The translations under genes and the position numbers were made by a program. From contig NZ_CP108882.1 of the NCBI RefSeq assembly GCF_036347055.1, positions 6,188,001 through 6,252,000 on the forward strand: a DNA stretch of 64,000 nucleotides. The letters run 5' to 3'. The stretch's first letter is position 1; each line of letters starts with the position of its first letter. A model generated the notes under the pieces. That model ran no database searches. It was given only the letters and a program-made list of their open reading frames with translations, and was not told where the DNA came from. Of the stretch, positions 8,205 to 16,569 are shown one piece after another. The DNA comes from Streptomyces sp. NBC_00820 (GTDB lineage Bacteria; Actinomycetota; Actinomycetes; Streptomycetales; Streptomycetaceae).

Positions 8205-9242
8205 ATGCGGGTGAGTCTGAAGGACGTCGCCGAACGCGCGGGGGTCTCGGTGAAGACCGTCTCCAACGTGGTCAACGACTATCCGCACGTCACACCGGGG
8301 ATGCGGGCCCGCGTGCAGCAGGCCATCGACGAACTGGGCTACCGCCCCAACCTGACCGCCCGGCACCTGCGCAAGGGCCGCACCGGGATCATCGGCCTGG
8401 CCGTGCCCGAGCTGGGCAACTCCTACTTCGCGGAACTGGCGGGCGCCGTCATCGACGCGGCCGCCCAGCACGAGTACACCGTCCTGCTCGACCACACCCA
8501 GGGGCTGCGCGAGCGGGAGATCCTGGTCTGCCAGGGGTTCAGGGCCCGGGTCATGGACGGGCTCATCCTCAGCCCGCTGGAGCTGGAGACCGAGGACCTC
8601 GCCGCCCGCGGGGACGACATGCCGCTGGTACTGCTCGGGGAGCGCCGCTACGACCTGCCCTACGACCACATCGTGATCGACAACATCGCCGCCGCGCGTG
8701 CCGCCGTACGCCACCTGCTCGGGCTGGGCCGGCGCCGCATCGCCTTCCTGGGCGCCCGGCACGACCGCTCGCACCAGCCCGCCCATCTGCGATTCATCGG
8801 CTGGCAGGCGGAGTTGGCGGCCGCCGGACTGGTCGTGGACGAGGGACTGGTGGCCGCCACCCGGGGCTGGGGCCACGAGGACGGGGCGCGCGCCATGGCC
8901 GAACTGCTGGACTCCGGGCAGCGGCCGGACGGTGTGTTCGCCTACAACGACCTGATCGCACTCGGGGCGATGCGGGTGATGTTCGAGCGGGGGCTGCGCA
9001 TCCCCGAGGACGTCGCCGTGGTCGGCTTCGACGACATCACCGAGTCGCGCTACGGCGCGGTCACGCTGACCACCGTGTCCCCGGACAAGGTGGCCATCGC
9101 CCGGCTGGCCGTCGAGTCCGTGGTCGGCCGGCTCAAGGGCGAACAGAACCACGAGACACCGCGGCCGTCGTGTGAACTCCAGCCCGGATTCACGCTCGTG
9201 GAACGGGAGAGCACCCTCGGACGGCGCCCGTTGTCCCGCTGA
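8205..9242 (+). CDS. LacI family transcriptional regulator
   Basis: The 345-residue protein has an N-terminal LacI helix-turn-helix (VSLKDVAERAGVSVKTVSNV, about residues 3-22) and hinge (YRPNLTARHLRKG). A periplasmic-binding-protein-like effector domain follows, with the usual C-terminal VAVVGFDDI. ATG 8205 is preceded by GGGAGGAC at ideal spacing; a GTG two codons on is also possible. The gene is divergent from GH2 and just upstream of the furanose ABC operon. Three palindromes sharing CAACGTTGG or a close variant sit before GH2, the ABC operon and GH76, so this is the likely local repressor, released by a sugar brought in by the importer. The effector is not known. Confidence 0.92.
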   Translation: MRVSLKDVAERAGVSVKTVSNVVNDYPHVTPGMRARVQQAIDELGYRPNLTARHLRKGRTGIIGLAVPELGNSYFAELAGAVIDAAAQHEYTVLLDHTQGLREREILVCQGFRARVMDGLILSPLELETEDLAARGDDMPLVLLGERRYDLPYDHIVIDNIAAARAAVRHLLGLGRRRIAFLGARHDRSHQPAHLRFIGWQAELAAAGLVVDEGLVAATRGWGHEDGARAMAELLDSGQRPDGVFAYNDLIALGAMRVMFERGLRIPEDVAVVGFDDITESRYGAVTLTTVSPDKVAIARLAVESVVGRLKGEQNHETPRPSCELQPGFTLVERESTLGRRPLSR

Positions 9243-9275
9243 CCCGCACAAATGCGCCTGATGAAGCAGGAGTTG

Positions 9276-9299
9276 GGGGTACCGGTCAGCCGGTGCCCT
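9276..9299 (+). terminator. Hairpin after the LacI gene
   Basis: GGGGTACCGG (9276-9285) pairs with 9290-9299 across a TCAG loop, with two G-U pairs. It lies 34 nt after the stop codon and ahead of the next operator, so it separates lacI from the ABC operon. Confidence 0.55.
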
Positions 9300-9324
9300 C
9301 GTGCGTGAGGTGTTTACACGACAC

Positions 9325-9338
9325 TTCCAACGATGTAA
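9325..9338. promoter_or_regulatory. Operator candidate 2, upstream of the ABC importer
   Basis: TTCCAACGATGTAA matches 12 of 14 positions of the deduced palindrome TTCCAACGTTGGAA. It lies 64 nt before the binding-protein start and inside a wider inverted repeat TTTACA (9313-9318) ... TGTAAA (9334-9339). Confidence 0.6.
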
Positions 9339-9401
9339 AAAGCATCCTGATCTGGTCACCGCCGGACCGGCCTTCCGCAGTCCCGAAGTGGGGTAATCCG
9401 C

Positions 9402-10484
9402 ATGAAGCCGCACTCCCGCAGCACCACCAGGAACATCCTCGCCGTCGGCCTCGCCGCGAGCCTGGCGCTGATCGCCGGCTGCACGAAGTCCGAGGACGGC
9501 GACGCCTCCGACAAGTCCAGCGCCGCGAGTGACGGCGGAGGCCAGCAGGTCGCCTCGGGCGGCGACGGCAAGACCTGCGCGATCGGCGACTACGGCGCCG
9601 ACAAGCTGGACCTGAAGAACACCGTCGTCGGCTTCTCGCAGTCCGAGAAGGAGGCCAACCCCTTCCGCATCGCCGAGACCGCGTCCATCAAGGCCGAGGC
9701 GGCCAAGCGCGGCGTCAAGCTCCTCACCGCCAACGCCCAGTCGCAGTTCTCCAAGCAGATCAGCGACGTCCAGGACCTCATCGCGCGAGGCGCCAAGCTG
9801 CTCGTCATCGCCCCGCTGAACTCCGACGGCTGGGACCCGGTGCTCCAGAGCGCCGCCGCCAAGAAGATCCCCATCATCACCATCGACCGGCAGATCAACG
9901 CCACCGCCTGCAAGGACTACGTCAGCTTCATCGGCTCCGACTTCGTGAAACAGGGCGAGCGCGCCGCCGACCAGCTGATCGAGGCGACCGGCGGCAAGGG
10001 CGAGATCGCCATCCTCCTCGGCGCGGCCGGCAACAACGTCACCACCGAGCGGACCAAGGGCTTCGAGGACCGCGTCAAGGCCAAGGCCCCGGGCCTCAAG
10101 GTCGTGTTCAAGCAGACCGGCGAGTTCACCCGCGAGAAGGGCCAGTCCGTCACCGAACAGCTCATCCAGTCCAAGCCCGGCATCAAGGCGGTCTACGCCG
10201 AGAACGACGAGATGGGCCTCGGCGCCGTCAACGCCCTCAAGGGCGCGGGCAAGAAGCCCGGCGACGTCAAGATCGTCACCATCGACGGCACCCGCAACGC
10301 CGTCCAGGGCATCGCCGACGGCTGGATCAGCGCGGTCATCGAGTCCAACCCGCGCTTCGGGCCGCTCGCCTTCGCCACCCTCGACTCCTTCACGCAGGGC
10401 AAGCCCGTGGGCGAGGACATCGTCATCCAGGACAGCCAGTACACGACCGCCAACGCCAAGGCCGACCTGGACAAGGCGTACTGA
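9402..10484 (+). CDS. Sugar ABC transporter substrate-binding lipoprotein, YtfQ-like (furanose importer)
   Basis: The 360-residue protein has a lipoprotein signal with lipobox LIAGC (Cys27), a Ser/Asp/Gly-rich linker to about 60, then a two-lobed type I periplasmic-binding fold. Phrases such as NTVVGFSQSEKEANPFRIAE, GWDPVL, TIDRQI and AENDEMGLGAVNALKGAG align with YtfQ, the galactofuranose-binding protein of Escherichia coli. It is anchored outside the membrane and passes sugar to the two permeases encoded downstream. It is the first gene of a four-gene operon with an operator candidate in its promoter and a strong hairpin after its stop, typical where the binding protein is made in excess. 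The ligand is probably a pentose or hexose furanose; arabinofuranose is attractive given GH127 but unproven. Confidence 0.9.
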   Translation: MKPHSRSTTRNILAVGLAASLALIAGCTKSEDGDASDKSSAASDGGGQQVASGGDGKTCAIGDYGADKLDLKNTVVGFSQSEKEANPFRIAETASIKAEAAKRGVKLLTANAQSQFSKQISDVQDLIARGAKLLVIAPLNSDGWDPVLQSAAAKKIPIITIDRQINATACKDYVSFIGSDFVKQGERAADQLIEATGGKGEIAILLGAAGNNVTTERTKGFEDRVKAKAPGLKVVFKQTGEFTREKGQSVTEQLIQSKPGIKAVYAENDEMGLGAVNALKGAGKKPGDVKIVTIDGTRNAVQGIADGWISAVIESNPRFGPLAFATLDSFTQGKPVGEDIVIQDSQYTTANAKADLDKAY

Positions 10485-10496
10485 CCCTGGTCGCAC

Positions 10497-10528
10497 GGGG
10501 CCGGCCGGCCCACGGCCGGCACGGCCCC
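10497..10528 (+). terminator. Intercistronic hairpin after the binding-protein gene
   Basis: GGGGCCGGCCGGCC (10497-10510) pairs with 10514-10528 through a 3-nt loop with one bulge. Such structures in ABC operons usually cause partial termination or protect the upstream mRNA, giving more binding protein than ATPase. Confidence 0.65.
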
Positions 10529-10567
10529 CGAGCAGGCACGTCACCCATGACTCCATGGAGAGCAGCC

Positions 10568-12109
10568 GTGACCGCACCCCCCGACGAAGTCCTCGCCGTC
10601 CGCGGCCTGACCAAGCGCTTCCCCGGCGTACTGGCCCTGGACGGGGTGACGTTCGCCCTCCGCGCCGGTGAGACACACGCGCTCGTCGGCGAGAACGGCG
10701 CCGGCAAGTCCACCCTGATCAAGGTTCTCACCGGCGTCTACCGCCCCGACGAGGGCGAACTGCGCCACCGGGGCGAGCGGGCCTCCTTCCCCACCCCGCT
10801 CGCCGCCCAGGACGCCGGGATCTCCACGATCTACCAGGAGGTCAACCTCATCCCCCTGATGAGCGTGGCCCGCAACCTCTTCCTCGGCCGTGAGCCGCGC
10901 ACCCGCCTCGGCCTGATCGACTTCGCCCGTATGCACCGCGAGGCCGAGCGGACGATGGGGGAGTACGGCGTCCACGTCGACGTACGCCGGCCACTGCGCG
11001 AACTCGGCGTCGGAGCACAGCAGATGGTCGCCCTAGCCCGGGCCGTCTCCGTCGAGGCCCGCGTGGTCGTCATGGACGAACCCACCTCCTCCCTCGAACC
11101 GCGCGAGGTGGACACCCTCTTCGGCGTCATCCGCCGGCTGCGCGAACAGGGCATCGCCGTCCTGTACGTCAGTCACCGCATGGACGAGCTGTACGCCATC
11201 TGCGACACGGTCACCGTGCTGCGCGACGGACGGCTGGTGCACACCGGCCCGCTGGCCGAGACCGGACGCCTGCAACTGGTCTCCCTCATGCTGGGCCGGG
11301 AGGCGAGCGAGGTCAGCGCCGAGGGCGTCACCAAGTTCACCGGTACGCACGACGCGGGCGGCCAACCGGTGCTGAGCGCCGAGCACTTGACGAAACAGCG
11401 GCTGCTGCACGACGTCTCCCTGGACATCCGCCCCGGCGAGGTCGTGGGCCTCGGCGGACTGCTGGGCTCGGGGCGCACCGAGACGGCCAAGGCCATCGCC
11501 GGCGCGCTCCAGCTCGGCGCCGGCCGGGTGACCGTCGCGGGGACCCCCGTGCGCACCGGATCCACCCCGGCCGCGATCCGCGCCGGGATCAGCCTGCTGC
11601 CCGAGGACCGCAAGTCCGAGGGGATCGTGCCGGGCCTGTCCGTCCGGGAGAACATCGCCCTGGCCGCACTGCCCCGCATGTCCCGCTTCGGCCTGGTCTC
11701 CGAGGCCCGTATCGACGCCGTCGTCGACACCTTCATGAAACGGCTGCGCATCAAGGCCGCCGGCCCGCACCAGAAGGTCGGCGAACTCTCCGGCGGCAAC
11801 CAGCAGAAGGTGCTGCTCGCCCGCTGGCTGGCCATGCAGCCCAAGGTCCTCCTCCTCGACGAACCCACCCGCGGCATCGACGTCGGGGCCAAGGCCGAGG
11901 TGCAGAAACTCATCGACGAACTCGCCGAGGACGGCCTCGGCGTCCTGCTGATCTCCTCCGACGTGGAGGAACTGATCGAAGGCTCCGACCGTGTGGTGGT
12001 GCTCCGGGACGGAGCCGTCGTGGGCGAGCTGACCGGCGACGACGTCACGGAGGGCCGGCTGATGGAGACCATCGCGGCAGCCGCCGAGGAGGTGGCTTCG
12101 AATGACTGA
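10568..12109 (+). CDS. Sugar ABC transporter ATP-binding protein, YtfR/RbsA-like
   Basis: The 513-residue protein has two fused ABC cassettes, as in the RbsA/AraG/YtfR carbohydrate class 2 family. Cassette 1 has Walker A GENGAGKST (41-49) and Walker B VVMDEPTSSLEP. Cassette 2 has the degenerate P-loop LLGSGRTE usual for this class, signature LSGGNQQKVLLARWL and Walker B LLLDEPTRGIDVGAK. GTG 10568 was chosen because GGAGAG (10557-10562) lies 5 nt upstream; an in-frame ATG at 10547 has no ribosome site. The stop overlaps the next start by 8 nt, so translation is coupled to permease 1. It sits on the cytoplasmic face and powers sugar uptake. Confidence 0.92.
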   Translation: MTAPPDEVLAVRGLTKRFPGVLALDGVTFALRAGETHALVGENGAGKSTLIKVLTGVYRPDEGELRHRGERASFPTPLAAQDAGISTIYQEVNLIPLMSVARNLFLGREPRTRLGLIDFARMHREAERTMGEYGVHVDVRRPLRELGVGAQQMVALARAVSVEARVVVMDEPTSSLEPREVDTLFGVIRRLREQGIAVLYVSHRMDELYAICDTVTVLRDGRLVHTGPLAETGRLQLVSLMLGREASEVSAEGVTKFTGTHDAGGQPVLSAEHLTKQRLLHDVSLDIRPGEVVGLGGLLGSGRTETAKAIAGALQLGAGRVTVAGTPVRTGSTPAAIRAGISLLPEDRKSEGIVPGLSVRENIALAALPRMSRFGLVSEARIDAVVDTFMKRLRIKAAGPHQKVGELSGGNQQKVLLARWLAMQPKVLLLDEPTRGIDVGAKAEVQKLIDELAEDGLGVLLISSDVEELIEGSDRVVVLRDGAVVGELTGDDVTEGRLMETIAAAAEEVASND

Positions 12110-13067
12110 ACTCGCCCTCGACAAAAGCATGTTCGCCGACCGTCACGCCCTCGTGGCGTGGCTCCAGCGCTACGGCGTCTACCTGGGCCTCGGCGTCCTG
12201 CTGCTGTTCAACGTGCTGTTCACCGACCACTTCGTCTCCGGCGAGAACTTCCGTACCCAGGCCGTCCAGGTCTCCCCGGTCCTGATCGTCGCCCTCGGCA
12301 TGGCCCTGGCCATCGGCACGGAGGGCATCGACCTGTCCGTCGGGGCCGTGATGGCCCTGTCCACCTCCCTGGTCTCCCTCTACCTCGGCTACGGCCCCTG
12401 GCTCGCCCTCCTCGTCGCCATGGCCGGCGGCGCGGTCGTCGGACTCGCGGGCGGCTCGCTCATCGCCGTCGTCGGCGTGCAGCCCATCGTCGCCACCCTC
12501 GCGCTCATGGTGGGCGGGCGCGGCATCGCCCTGGTCCTGCTGCCCCAGCTCAAGGACGTCCGCGACCCGGCCATGAGCTCGCTCGGCTCCGGCGACGTGG
12601 CGGGCGTCCCCTACCTGGCGCTCATCGCCGCGGCACTGGCACTGATCACCGGCTTCGTCGTGCGCCGTACGACCTTCGGCCGCCAGCTGCTCGCCATCGG
12701 CGACAGCCGCCCCGCCGCCCAGCTCGCCGGCCTCCCGGTCCGCCGGGTCCTGATCGTCGTCTACGTCTGCTCCGGCGTCCTCGCCGCGATCGCCGGCTTC
12801 CTCGCGACGGCCCGGCTGCAGGCCAGCGACCCCAGCTCGCTGGGCAACCTCATGGAACTGTCCGCCATCACCGCCGTGGTGGTCGGCGGCACCCCGCTGA
12901 GCGGCGGCCGGGTGCGGATCGGCGGAACGGTGGCCGGAGCCGTCCTCATCCAGCTGCTGACGGCCACCCTCATCAAGCACGATCTGCCCTCGTCGTGGAC
13001 GCAGATCGCCCAGGCCGTGGTGATCGTGCTCGCGGTGTACGCGGCACGGGAGAGGGGGAAGCGGTGA
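12102..13067 (+). CDS. Sugar ABC transporter permease, YtfT/RbsC-like
   Basis: The 321-residue integral membrane protein has about eight to ten hydrophobic segments and the RbsC-family signatures ALGMALAIGTEGIDLSVGAV and AITAVVVGGTPLSGGRVRIGG. It forms the translocation pore with the following permease. The start overlaps the ATPase stop and GAGGAGG lies just upstream. The stop TGA overlaps the GTG of the second permease. Length and order match YtfT in the YtfQ-YtfR-YtfT-YjfF galactofuranose system. Confidence 0.9.
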   Translation: MTELALDKSMFADRHALVAWLQRYGVYLGLGVLLLFNVLFTDHFVSGENFRTQAVQVSPVLIVALGMALAIGTEGIDLSVGAVMALSTSLVSLYLGYGPWLALLVAMAGGAVVGLAGGSLIAVVGVQPIVATLALMVGGRGIALVLLPQLKDVRDPAMSSLGSGDVAGVPYLALIAAALALITGFVVRRTTFGRQLLAIGDSRPAAQLAGLPVRRVLIVVYVCSGVLAAIAGFLATARLQASDPSSLGNLMELSAITAVVVGGTPLSGGRVRIGGTVAGAVLIQLLTATLIKHDLPSSWTQIAQAVVIVLAVYAARERGKR

Positions 13068-14230
13068 GCGGTACGGCGGGTGAGGGGCAGGCGGTGACCG
13101 ATGGCGGCGCTCAGGCAGCGGCCGGTACGGCGGGCGAAGGGCACGCGGTGACCGGTGCGAACGGCGACGGGCACGCGGAGGCCGGTACGAAGGGAGCGGG
13201 GCGAGTGGTGACCGGTACGAAGGAGCACGTCACGACCGCCCCGCAGGCCGCGCCGGTCGCGGGCGGCACTCCCTGGCGCGGGGACCGGCTGACCGCTCTC
13301 GCGCAGCAGCACGGCGCCCTGGTGGCCCTGGCGATCCTCGCCGTCGTGGCCTCCCTGTCCTTCGACTCCTTCGCCACGACCGACAACCTGGGCAACATCG
13401 CGGTCTCCTCCGCCTTCGTCGCCACCGTCGCCCTCGGCATGACCTTCGTCATCGTCTGCGGCGGAATCGACCTGTCCGTCGGCTCCGTCTTCGCCCTCGG
13501 TGGCGTCCTGGCGGCCTGGGGCTCGCAGTACGGCACCCTGGTCGCCCTGCTGCTGCCCCTGGCGGTGTGCGCCCTCATCGGCCTGGTCAACGGTCTGCTC
13601 GTGGCCCGCACCGGCCTGGCGCCCTTCATCGTCACCCTCGCCTCGATGCTCGCCGCCCGCGGCCTCATGCTCGCCCTCACCGACGAGGGCGCGAACACCT
13701 ACCTCGTCGGCAAGGACTCCTTCTTCGCGACCCTCGGCCAGGGAAAGCTCCTCGGCGTCGGAACCCCCGTATGGATCACGGCCGTTCTCTTCCTGGCCGG
13801 TGCCGTCCTGCTGCGCCGTACCCGCTTCGGCCAGCGGGTGTACGCCGTCGGCGGCAACGAGCAGGCGGCCGGTCTCATGGGCGCCCCCGTGGCCCGTACG
13901 AAGATCACCGTCTACACCCTCTCCGGCCTCCTCGCGGGCCTCGCCGGAGCCCTGAACGCCGCCTATCTCGCCTCCGGCGTCACGATCCTCGGCTACGGCA
14001 TGGAACTCGACGCCATCGCCGCCGTCGTCATCGGCGGCACCCTCCTCACCGGCGGCCTCGGTTACGTCAGCGGCTCCCTCGTCGGCGTCCTCCTCCTGAA
14101 GGTCATCCAGAACGTCATCAACCAGATCGGCTCCCTCGACTCGGCCTACCAGCAGGTGGTCAGCGGGGCGTTCCTGGTCCTGGTCGTCGTCGCGCAGACG
14201 TGGCTGGGGCGCAGGCGCAGGGCGGGCTGA
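13064..14230 (+). CDS. Sugar ABC transporter permease, YjfF-like, with repetitive N-terminal extension
   Basis: The 388-residue protein starts at GTG 13064 in a GTGA overlap with permease 1 and behind AGAGGGGG. The first 70 residues are a low-complexity hydrophilic extension with imperfect repeats (GTAGEGQAVT, GTAGEGHAVTG, GTKGAGRVVTG) not expected in this family. The membrane domain begins near residue 85 (QQHGALVALAILAVVASL) and carries the signatures MTFVIVCGGIDLSVGSVFAL and DAIAAVVIGGTLLTGGLGYVSG. It pairs with the preceding permease. An internal GTG could give a shorter product without the repeats, and start choice decides whether the extension is made. It ends 14 nt from the convergent GH76 gene. 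Confidence 0.88.
   Translation: MSGTAGEGQAVTDGGAQAAAGTAGEGHAVTGANGDGHAEAGTKGAGRVVTGTKEHVTTAPQAAPVAGGTPWRGDRLTALAQQHGALVALAILAVVASLSFDSFATTDNLGNIAVSSAFVATVALGMTFVIVCGGIDLSVGSVFALGGVLAAWGSQYGTLVALLLPLAVCALIGLVNGLLVARTGLAPFIVTLASMLAARGLMLALTDEGANTYLVGKDSFFATLGQGKLLGVGTPVWITAVLFLAGAVLLRRTRFGQRVYAVGGNEQAAGLMGAPVARTKITVYTLSGLLAGLAGALNAAYLASGVTILGYGMELDAIAAVVIGGTLLTGGLGYVSGSLVGVLLLKVIQNVINQIGSLDSAYQQVVSGAFLVLVVVAQTWLGRRRRAG
13070..13233 (+). repeat. Imperfect in-frame tandem repeats at the 5' end of the YjfF-like gene
   Basis: The unit GGTACGGCGGGTGAGGGGCA and variants (GGTACGGCGGGCGAAGGGCA, GGTACGAAGGGAGCGGGGCG) recurs with spacing of 60 to 75 nt together with GCGGTGACCG blocks. It encodes the hydrophilic extension. 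Confidence 0.65.
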
Positions 14231-14233
14231 GGG

Positions 14234-14253
14234 GCGGGGTCGGCCTACCCCGC
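14234..14253. terminator. Short hairpin between convergent permease and GH76 genes
   Basis: GCGGGGT (14234-14240) pairs with 14247-14253 around a 6-nt loop. The only gap between the convergent genes is 14 nt, so the structure overlaps the GH76 stop. Confidence 0.45.
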
Positions 14254-16089
14254 GGCGGTCAGCGCCTCCAGTGCGCTCGCCTGGGTGCGCCAGTCGGTCA
14301 CGTTCGGTCCGCTCCCCGCCCACCGCTCGCCGAGCCGGTTGAGGGCGTCACGGTCGGTGCCCCAGACCGAGTCGGCCTGCCGGGTGAGGTAGGCGCGGTA
14401 GGCCGACGAACCGGTGGCGTCCGCGAGGTCGGCGAGATGCCGTACGAAGACGCCCTTGAACTGCTTCTGGTTGTCGTCGCACGAGCCGCTGCCGGTGTCG
14501 CATGACTCGGTGAGGACTCCGTCGCGCGTCAGCTGCGGTGACGAGACCGCGGCATCGGCCAGCCGCTCGGCGGTGTCCAGATACCGGCTCTGGCCGGTCG
14601 AACGCCACAGCTCCGTGAACGCGCCGATGGCCAGCCCCTGGTTGTAACTCCACACGGTCTGACCGTTGTTGGCGCAGCCCGAGGTCAGGCCGTCGTTGAC
14701 CAGTCCCGAGGAGTTGATCAACCCGCTGTTCAGGTACCAGTTCGCGGCCGTCGTCGCCCGCGCACCCCACACGCTGTCGCCGGCCACCCGCTGGTGCAGC
14801 GCGGTGGTGAGCCACAGGTACAGCCCGTTGGTCACGGCGTTCTTGTACGTGCGCTCCCGGTCCCACCACACACCGCCGCCGCAGCTGCCCGTGTCCCAGT
14901 ACTGCTGGATGTAGCTCGTGATGGTGACCGCCTCGTTCAGATACCGCTGTTCGTGCGTGGAGTCGTACGCCGCCACCCAGGCGACCGCCCACCACCCCGC
15001 GTCGTCGATCGCGCGGCTGACGAAATGCCCCTCCACCGGGTCCGAACTGCGGGCGCCCGCCGGGAAGACGCCGTCGTTCTGCTCGAAGGTGCGCGCGACG
15101 ACCCAGTCGTAGTCGTGCCGCCCGGTGCGCTGCCCGAAGTCGACGAGCGCGGTCAGCGCGACCGCCGAGTTCCACCAACTGCTGCGCCACCAGCCCTCAT
15201 TGACCTGGTACGACGCCACCAGCGCATCCGCCGCGGCCCGCGCCCGGGTCGGCGCCGGCCGGGCCCATGCCGTGCAGCTCCCCTGCTGATGGGCGGCCTC
15301 GCGGCCACAGGCGCGCACCGCACCGCCGTACAGGAGGCCTCTCGGATCCCGGGTGGCGAACATGGCCGTGCGTGCCGAGACCGCCCCGGACGGCACGGAG
15401 GTACGCCCCAGCGAGGAGCCCTCGGACCAGCTCGCGCCCTCGTCCCAGGACCGGTCGAGCCAGATCTCGTCGCCCGCGCCGCCGTTCTCGACGACGCCCC
15501 ACGCCATGCCGTTCTTCTGGTCCATGTGCAGGCTGACGGTCCGCCCGAACAGGGTCGTCGCCGGCACCGGCCGGTCGTCCTCCGCCGCGGTGCCCGGGGC
15601 GGCGCCGTCGCAGGAGGACCCGTCGCACACCTGCGGGCGGAACCAGTCGGTGCAGCCGACCGCGGCCGCGTCCCCGCAGGCCCGTATCCAGCCTCGCCGG
15701 TGTCCCACCGGATCGGTGACGTTGTACATCAGGGTGCGCGTCCCGGTCCACGCACCCGGGATGCTCGCCTTCCCCAGCAGCCCTTCCCAGGTGGCACCCC
15801 GGTCCCAGGACCGGTCCAGCCACACCGAGTCGCCCTGCACGCCGTTGTCGACGCTCGCCCAGGCCATGTCGTCCGGCTCGGAGACGTGCAGGCGCAGGAC
15901 GCGGCCGTTGATGTTCCGGTCGGGCAGGGGGAAGGTCTCCTGTCGCGCCTTCGACGGATCGAGCGTGTCGCAGGAGAGCGCGCACACGGTCGTCGCGGCG
16001 TGCGCGGGGGCGGGCAGCGCCAGCAGGCCGGCCAGGGCGAGGGCGACGGCGAGGAGTGTGCCGAGAATGCGATGCGTCCGAACCGACAT
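14245..16089 (-). CDS. Secreted GH76 alpha-1,6-mannanase-like enzyme with duplicated N-terminal domain
   Basis: The 614-residue protein has a Sec signal peptide ending near AHA (31). Two related domains of about 110 residues follow (about 36-152 and 155-278), sharing LRLHVS/VSLHMD, MAWASVDNG/MAWGVVENG, WLDRSWD.GA.W and a C-terminal RACG. Each has paired cysteines, and they probably bind carbohydrate. The GH76 (alpha/alpha)6 domain covers about 285-614, with catalytic Asp362-Asp363 in AIDDAGWWA and aromatic substrate-cleft residues. Family members cleave alpha-1,6-mannan of yeast, fungal or actinobacterial walls outside the cell. The promoter region carries the best copy of the local LacI palindrome (16119-16132), 30 nt before the start, so it probably belongs to the same regulon as GH2 and the importer. 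Confidence 0.9.
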   Translation of the reverse strand: MSVRTHRILGTLLAVALALAGLLALPAPAHAATTVCALSCDTLDPSKARQETFPLPDRNINGRVLRLHVSEPDDMAWASVDNGVQGDSVWLDRSWDRGATWEGLLGKASIPGAWTGTRTLMYNVTDPVGHRRGWIRACGDAAAVGCTDWFRPQVCDGSSCDGAAPGTAAEDDRPVPATTLFGRTVSLHMDQKNGMAWGVVENGGAGDEIWLDRSWDEGASWSEGSSLGRTSVPSGAVSARTAMFATRDPRGLLYGGAVRACGREAAHQQGSCTAWARPAPTRARAAADALVASYQVNEGWWRSSWWNSAVALTALVDFGQRTGRHDYDWVVARTFEQNDGVFPAGARSSDPVEGHFVSRAIDDAGWWAVAWVAAYDSTHEQRYLNEAVTITSYIQQYWDTGSCGGGVWWDRERTYKNAVTNGLYLWLTTALHQRVAGDSVWGARATTAANWYLNSGLINSSGLVNDGLTSGCANNGQTVWSYNQGLAIGAFTELWRSTGQSRYLDTAERLADAAVSSPQLTRDGVLTESCDTGSGSCDDNQKQFKGVFVRHLADLADATGSSAYRAYLTRQADSVWGTDRDALNRLGERWAGSGPNVTDWRTQASALEALTAAG

Positions 16090-16118
16090 GGCGTATCCGT
16101 CCCGGGGTCGGTACACGT

Positions 16119-16132
16119 TTCCCACGTTGGAA
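16119..16132. promoter_or_regulatory. Operator candidate 3, upstream of GH76
   Basis: TTCCCACGTTGGAA differs from the perfect palindrome TTCCAACGTTGGAA by one base and lies 30 nt before the GH76 start codon. It is the strongest of the three sites. Confidence 0.65.
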
Positions 16133-16262
16133 GTTTCAGTCATGTGCACGACAGCACTGGGGTGGGGCTTTGTCCAGACCTCGCGCGCACCATGGCCCGG
16201 ACCCGCGCTGAGGGGGGGGCGGTGTCCCGGCCAAGGGATACCGCCCCCCCGCACGCGCGCCC

Positions 16263-16472
16263 TCAGTCCACGCCGTCCACGTAAGGGCGGGCCAGGCGGC
16301 GCAGCGGGGACGTCCTGTCCCACACGTGCCAGCGGGCGCCGCACAAGGGGTCGGTCTCGTACGTCACCTCCGCCGGGAAGCCGGCGGTCCCGACCCGCTC
16401 GGCCGGCGGAGCGGTGAGACTTCTGCCGCAGCGGGGACAATTGTCCGGGGTGCGCATCGGGTACATGCCCAT
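16263..16472 (-). CDS. Small cysteine-containing protein (possible zinc ribbon), unknown function
   Basis: A 69-residue protein with CPRCG at 12-16 and a further Cys in LCGARWHVWD, which could form part of a zinc ribbon but lacks a clear fourth ligand. No signal peptide or membrane segment is present. The start at 16472 is uncertain because no strong ribosome site is visible and ATG codons at residues 3 and 6 are alternatives. It lies downstream of the DUF3293 gene beyond a long inverted repeat. Small proteins of this type are common in Streptomyces; no function is claimed. Confidence 0.5.
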   Translation of the reverse strand: MGMYPMRTPDNCPRCGRSLTAPPAERVGTAGFPAEVTYETDPLCGARWHVWDRTSPLRRLARPYVDGVD

Positions 16473-16485
16473 GGTCGTGCCTGCC

Positions 16486-16564
16486 TGGGGGGTGTCGTTG
16501 GGATCAGGTCGGATCAGGCCGTGCCGGGCGTCGCGGACCGAGCTGATCCAAACGACACCCCCCA
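16486..16564. repeat. 22-bp inverted repeat between two minus-strand genes
   Basis: The arms 16486-16507 and 16543-16564 match at 21 of 22 positions (arm begins TGGGGGGTGTCGTT) with a 35-nt spacer. A further GGATCAGG copy lies at 16511-16518. The structure begins 5 nt after the DUF3293 stop codon on the minus strand, consistent with a terminator, and ends 14 nt before the small gene, where it could also act as a binding site. Confidence 0.7.
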
Positions 16565-16569
16565 GGGGA

